Shown here one piece after another: positions 60,159-64,000 of a stretch of 64,000 nt of DNA. Positions within the stretch are counted from its first letter, which is position 1. The number at the start of each line of letters is the position of its first letter. The DNA is taken from contig NZ_VAUO01000003.1 of the NCBI RefSeq assembly GCF_005796105.1, positions 1 to 64,000 on the forward strand. The letters are read 5' to 3'. This DNA is from Pseudomonas mosselii. GTDB lineage: Bacteria > Pseudomonadota > Gammaproteobacteria > Pseudomonadales > Pseudomonadaceae. A program made the position numbers and the translations under genes. Under the pieces are notes generated by a model. That model had not been told where the DNA came from, made no database searches, and saw only the letters and a program-made list of their open reading frames with translations.

Positions 60159-62059
60159 ACCAGGACCTCGGCCAGGTTGCCTTTGGTCTCCAGCCAGTTC
60201 TTGCGGTCGCTGGCGCGCTTTTTCGCTAGCAGCATATCCATGATTTCGGTGGTGCCCTGTACATCGTCCAAGGTGAGCTGGACCAAGCGCCGGGTGTTCG
60301 GGTCCATGGTGGTTTCACGCAACTGCGGCGGGTTCATTTCGCCCAGGCCCTTGAATCGGGTGACCTGTGGCTTGCCGCGTTTCTTCTCCGCCACCAGGCG
60401 ATCGAGGATGCCATCACGCTCGGCTTCGTCCAGGGCGTAGTAGATCTCCTTGCCCAGGTCGATACGGTACAGCGGCGGCATCGCCACGTAGACGTGCCCG
60501 GCTTCGACCAGCGGGCGGAAATGCTGGACGAACAGCGCGCACAGCAAGGTGGCGATGTGCAAGCCGTCGGAGTCGGCGTCGGCCAGGATGCAGACCTTGC
60601 CGTAGCGCAGTTGCGACAGGTCGGTGGCGCCCGGATCGACGCCGATGGCTACGGCGATGTTGTGCACCTCCTGGCTGGCCAGCACTTCGCCGCCGTCGAC
60701 TTCCCAGGTATTGAGAATCTTGCCGCGCAGCGGCAGGATGGCCTGGAACTCTTTGTCGCGGGCCTGTTTGGCCGAGCCACCGGCCGAGTCACCCTCAACC
60801 AGGAACAGCTCAGCACGCATCGGGTCCTGGCCGGCGCAGTCGGCCAACTTGCCGGGAAGTGCCGGGCCTTGGGTGATGCGCTTACGCTCGACCTTCTTGC
60901 TGGCTTTCAGGCGCCGACCAGCGTTGCTGATGGCCAGCTCGGCCAACTGCATGCCCAGCTCTGGGTGCGCGTTGAGCCACAGGCTGAAGGCGTCCTTGAC
61001 CACCCCAGAAACGAACGCCGCCGCCTCGCGGGAGGACAGGCGTTCCTTGGTCTGGCCAGAGAACTGCGGCTCCTGCATCTTCATCGACAGCACGAAGCTG
61101 ATGCGTTCCCAGACGTCCTCAGGGGCGAGCTTCACGCCGCGCGGCAGCAGGTTGCGGAACTCGCAAAACTCGCGCATCGCATCCAGCAGGCCCTGGCGCA
61201 GGCCGTTGACATGGGTGCCGCCCTGTGCGGTGGGGATCAGGTTGACGTAGCTTTCCTGGATGCTGTCTCCGCCTTCGGGCAGCCACAGCAAGGCCCAGTC
61301 CACCGCCTCCTTGTTACCCGCCAGGCTGCCGCAGAACGGCTCATCGGGCAGGCGCAGAAACTCGCTGACCGAATCGACCAGGTAGGAACGCAGGCCATCT
61401 TCGTAATGCCATTCGACCTTCTCGCCGGTGGCCTTGTCCTCGAAGCTGATCGACAGCCCCGGGCACAGCACGGCTTTGGCCTTGAGCACATGCTTGAGAC
61501 GGCTGATGGAGAACTTGGGTGAGTCGAAATACTTGGGATCGGGGCTGAAGTACACGCTGGTGCCGGTGTTGCGCTTGCCGACAGTGCCGACAACCTCCAG
61601 CTCGCTTGCCTTGAAGCCATCGGCGAAGGTCATCTGGTACTCGTTACCGTCGCGCTTGACGCGCACGCGCACCTGGGTGGACAGGGCGTTGACCACCGAA
61701 ATGCCCACACCATGCAGGCCGCCAGAGAACTGGTAGTTCTTGTTGGAGAACTTGCCGCCGGCGTGCAGTTTGGTAAGGATCAGCTCGACCCCGGACACGC
61801 CCTCTTCAGGGTGGATATCCACCGGCATGCCACGGCCATCGTCGCAAACTTCCAGCGAGTGGTCGGCATGCAGGATGACCTGCACCGAGCGGGCATGCCC
61901 TGCCAGGGCCTCGTCGACACTGTTGTCGATGACTTCCTGGGCCAGGTGGTTGGGCCGGCTGGTGTCGGTGTACATGCCCGGCCGCTTGCGGACCGGGTCA
62001 AGGCCCGAGAGGACTTCGATGGCGTCTGCGTTATAGGCGCTAGCGCTGGGATTGGCCAT
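60155..62059 (-). CDS. parE: DNA topoisomerase IV subunit B
   Basis: 634 residues. GHKL ATPase domain with DNSVDEALAG (45-54), DDGRGMPVD and SGGLHGVG; transducer domain; TOPRIM domain with Glu422 in VEGDSAGGSAKQ and DADSD (494-498) for metal binding. The ATP-driven partner of ParC. Start at 62059 with GAGACC upstream. First of the parE-(esterase-like)-(protease)-parC run; yqiA lies 36 bases upstream. Confidence 0.96.
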   Translation of the reverse strand: MANPSASAYNADAIEVLSGLDPVRKRPGMYTDTSRPNHLAQEVIDNSVDEALAGHARSVQVILHADHSLEVCDDGRGMPVDIHPEEGVSGVELILTKLHAGGKFSNKNYQFSGGLHGVGISVVNALSTQVRVRVKRDGNEYQMTFADGFKASELEVVGTVGKRNTGTSVYFSPDPKYFDSPKFSISRLKHVLKAKAVLCPGLSISFEDKATGEKVEWHYEDGLRSYLVDSVSEFLRLPDEPFCGSLAGNKEAVDWALLWLPEGGDSIQESYVNLIPTAQGGTHVNGLRQGLLDAMREFCEFRNLLPRGVKLAPEDVWERISFVLSMKMQEPQFSGQTKERLSSREAAAFVSGVVKDAFSLWLNAHPELGMQLAELAISNAGRRLKASKKVERKRITQGPALPGKLADCAGQDPMRAELFLVEGDSAGGSAKQARDKEFQAILPLRGKILNTWEVDGGEVLASQEVHNIAVAIGVDPGATDLSQLRYGKVCILADADSDGLHIATLLCALFVQHFRPLVEAGHVYVAMPPLYRIDLGKEIYYALDEAERDGILDRLVAEKKRGKPQVTRFKGLGEMNPPQLRETTMDPNTRRLVQLTLDDVQGTTEIMDMLLAKKRASDRKNWLETKGNLAEVLV

Positions 62060-62095
62060 AGGGTCTCGTCGTCAGTCTGGTGAATGCAAAAAAGC

Positions 62096-62704
62096 TCAAA
62101 ATACAGAAAAATCTAATGCCGCATACTGCCCGCGGGCAATACCGGCAAAGGCCAACAACGCCGGCAATTGTGCGGCGAAGCCTTGGTAGCTGTGGTCGCC
62201 ACCGGCCTGAATGCGCAGCGCACAGGCCCGGTAATGACGCTCGGCCTGGCGATAGTCCAAGGTTTCATCGCCGGTCTGCAACCACACTTGGTAGCGCGAG
62301 GCATCCTGGGGCGCAGGCACGTCCAACGCGGCCAGGGCATCCACGTGGTCCAGGGTCAGTTCCCAGGCTTCATCGGTGTAGAGGTTACGCTGGGTGCCGA
62401 GATAGCCGTCGAACAACCGGTGCGGGGCGACCGCTGGGTTGATCAGCAGGGCCTTGAGCCCGTGCTGCTCGGCCAGGTGGGTCGCATAGTAGCCGCCCAG
62501 AGAGCTGCCGACCAGCAAGGGGGCGCCCAGCTCGGCAATGGCGGCCTGCAATTGCTCGATAGCCTGCCGCGGGTGGTGGTGCAGGGCCGGAACACGCAGT
62601 CGGTCAGCCAGGCCAAGCCGCTGCATCACAGCTTCGAGCTGGCGCGCCTTGGTCGAAAGCGGCGAGCTGTTGAAGCCATGGATATAAAGGATGGAACCCG
62701 ACAT
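62096..62704 (-). CDS. yqiA: YqiA-like alpha/beta hydrolase (esterase)
   Basis: 202 residues. Small esterase with LYIHGFNSSP at the N-terminus (oxyanion region), nucleophile elbow GSSLGG, and the late acid/base pair in QTGDETLDY and GGDHSYQGF. Matches the YqiA group found before parE also in E. coli. It may hydrolyse short acyl esters; physiological substrate unknown. ATG at 62704, preceded by GGGGGC. Upstream gap to cpdA is filled by repeats. Confidence 0.88.
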   Translation of the reverse strand: MSGSILYIHGFNSSPLSTKARQLEAVMQRLGLADRLRVPALHHHPRQAIEQLQAAIAELGAPLLVGSSLGGYYATHLAEQHGLKALLINPAVAPHRLFDGYLGTQRNLYTDEAWELTLDHVDALAALDVPAPQDASRYQVWLQTGDETLDYRQAERHYRACALRIQAGGDHSYQGFAAQLPALLAFAGIARGQYAALDFSVF

Positions 62705-62819
62705 GCTGCCCCCGGTGCGCAAAGACGCGCAGTGTAGCGTGTTCGTGGGGGATTGGTTCACCACTGGGGATTTGGCAACACAATCTTCAAACATAGGGCC
62801 GCTGCGCACCGCGTACCTG

Positions 62820-62933
62820 TGTAGGAGCGGCCTTGTGCCGCGAAGGGCTGCGAAGCAGCCCAGGCGACTCTGCAGGATGCCGAAATCCCGGGGCCGCTTC
62901 GCAGCCCTTCGCGGCACTAGGCCGCTCTCATAG
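62820..62933. repeat. REP pair in inverted orientation (GGAGCGGCCTTGTGCCGCGAA family)
   Basis: tgtaggagcggccttgtgcc and gcgaagggctgcgaagcagcc on the left, inverse unit ggccgcttcgcagcccttcg and cggcactaggccgctctca on the right. It can form one long hairpin. Lies directly beside a REP pair of the other family. Confidence 0.85.
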
Positions 62934-62940
62934 AACTACA

Positions 62941-63166
62941 CATAACTTGTTGATTTAGCAGGGACCTGTGGGAGCGGGCTTGCCCGCGAACACCGGCGAA
63001 GCCGGTGCCATACACCGAGTCGCCTGCTTCGCGGGCAAGTCGGGGCGCCGAACCGCCGCTCCCACAGGGTACGCGGAGCGCTTGCGAAATCAGTTCTCTG
63101 CGCGACAGCGCAGCCCAAAGGGCTGGGTGAACTCCTACAGGATCCCCGCTAAATCAACGGGTTATG
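62941..63166. repeat. REP pair bounded by 23-base inverted repeats (MITE-like element)
   Basis: The left end cataacttgttgatttagc aggg (62941-62963) and the right end at 63144-63166 are inverted copies with 20 of 23 matches. Between them lie two facing REP units of the gggagcgggcttgcccgcga family (62965-63006 and 63025-63068) and two small hairpins (ctgcgc-gaca-gcgcag, gccc-aaa-gggc). The whole looks like a small non-coding element. No target-site duplication is evident. Confidence 0.65.
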
Positions 63167-63185
63167 GCAACGCGGTCCCCTTGGC

Positions 63186-63989
63186 CTAATACCCAGGGCT
63201 ATCAAAGTCCAATGTCACCACAAAATCCCGCGCCCGCTCGACGCCGGTCTCTATCTGCCCATCCTCATGCAGACGCAGCCAGCGATACCCCGGCTGTTCC
63301 TCGCTGACCTTAAAATCCTCGCTGCCCGGCGTGAACTGGATGCAGGTCGACGGCGTGGCCAGGTAGCGAACCCCCTGCCGCAGTTGGTCCCAGGGCTGGT
63401 GCACATGCCCCCACAGCACAGCCTTGACCTGTGGATAAGTGCCCACCCGCGCAAGCAGCGCGTCGGCGTTGCGCAAGCCGATCGGCGCCATCCAGGCGCA
63501 ACCGATGTCCACCGGCTGATGGTGGCAACACAACAAGCAATGACGCCCATCCGCCGTGGCCAGCGCCTGGTCCAGAGCAGCCAGCTGTTCGTCGGCCAGC
63601 CAGCCGAAGGTCGCCCCGACCACTGCCGAATCGAGCATGACGACGCGCCAGGCGCCGATATCAGTGACAGCCTGCACCAGCTCTGGCGCCACCTGGTTCA
63701 TAGCCAAGGCCTCGTCGTGATTGCCCGGTAGCCAGCGCGACGGTGCACCCAGGACCGCCGTCAGGTCACGGAAAGCCTCGTACGAAGCGGAACTGGCGTC
63801 CTGGGACAGGTCGCCGGTGCACAGCAGCAGGTCAATGCGCGACTGCTCGCGGCGCACCTGGCCGATCACATGGGTGAGGCTGTCACGGGTATTGAGGCCC
63901 AGCAACGTGCCCGCCGGATCGGCGAACAGATGGGCGTCGGTCAGTTGCACCACATGGATGGGTGATGGGGAAGCAAGTGGTTGCGGCAA
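63186..63989 (-). CDS. cpdA: 3',5'-cyclic-AMP phosphodiesterase
   Basis: 267 residues from a TTG start at 63989 with GGAG upstream. The reading frame stays open to the window edge, so a start further upstream is possible. Metallophosphatase motifs: LTDAHLF (D-x-H), CTGDLSQD (GD), LPGNHDE (GNHD), CCHHQP and GHVHQP. Two metals are bound; it hydrolyses cAMP and so lowers CRP/Vfr signalling. It lies before yqiA-parE as in E. coli (cpdA-yqiA-parE). Confidence 0.92.
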   Translation of the reverse strand: MPQPLASPSPIHVVQLTDAHLFADPAGTLLGLNTRDSLTHVIGQVRREQSRIDLLLCTGDLSQDASSASYEAFRDLTAVLGAPSRWLPGNHDEALAMNQVAPELVQAVTDIGAWRVVMLDSAVVGATFGWLADEQLAALDQALATADGRHCLLCCHHQPVDIGCAWMAPIGLRNADALLARVGTYPQVKAVLWGHVHQPWDQLRQGVRYLATPSTCIQFTPGSEDFKVSEEQPGYRWLRLHEDGQIETGVERARDFVVTLDFDSPGY

Positions 63990-64000
63990 CGGCCATCTCC

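Overview
The window is a piece of a Pseudomonas chromosome, most likely from the P. putida group. This rests on gene content and order (a braC-livHMGF cluster, pncB-nadE-azurin, rpsF-rpsR-rplI-dnaB, a tsaE-amiB-mutL-miaA-hfq-hflX-hflKC superoperon, parE...parC), high GC, and two families of short palindromic REP elements with the cores GGAGCGGCCTTGTGCCGCGAA and GGGAGCGGGCTTGCCCGCGAA. I see no phage, insertion sequence, integrase, CRISPR array or toxin-antitoxin locus. It reads as conserved core chromosome with short accessory intergenic elements.

Layout. 0.1-5.8 kb: an AsmA-like protein, a secreted protein made of 15-residue tandem repeats, a FabR/DesT-like TetR regulator, an AGE-family sugar epimerase and a YdfG-like dehydrogenase. 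5.8-6.6 kb: a gene-free stretch with several DnaA-box-like sites followed by a REP pair. 6.6-11.7 kb: branched-chain amino acid ABC transporter on the minus strand. 12.2-15.7 kb: NAD salvage genes (pncB, nadE), azurin, a possible 29-residue protein and a LOG-family hydrolase. 15.8-25.4 kb: a minus-strand run of ygiQ, dnaB, rplI, a membrane protein, rpsR, rpsF, rlmB and rnr. 25.6-26.2 kb: four identical tRNA-Leu(CAG) genes in 174-bp tandem repeats. 26.4-29 kb: iron-type ABC transporter (binding protein and permease, no ATPase). 29-43.4 kb: a chemoreceptor, purA, hisZ, then hflC-hflK-hflX-hfq-miaA-mutL-amiB-tsaE-nnrD, all minus strand. 43.5-55.4 kb: queG, a TRIC-like channel, orn/rsgA (divergent), motAB divergent from an HDOD protein, a sulfurtransferase, psd, and serB divergent from a membrane protein. 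55.5-64 kb: an orphan PqiC-like lipoprotein, then parC and parE separated by two translationally overlapping envelope-protein genes, then yqiA and cpdA with a REP-rich spacer between them.

How the genes fit together. Most operons are housekeeping: ribosome and replication, RNA turnover (rnr, rlmB, orn, hfq), tRNA modification (miaA, tsaE, queG), cell division and envelope (amiB, psd, hflKC), chromosome decatenation (parC/parE) and motility (motAB with a good FliA-type promoter). No whole new defence or metabolic system is visible. The most unusual items are: the protein divergent from serB, whose C-terminal part looks like a degenerate class III nucleotide cyclase domain behind a periplasmic sensor and HAMP-like segment; an inverted-repeat-bounded REP element before cpdA; an (AAN)6 Hfq/Crc-like tract plus a strong hairpin at the 3' end of braC; a DnaA-box cluster; and the tRNA-Leu array with a conserved hairpin in each spacer.
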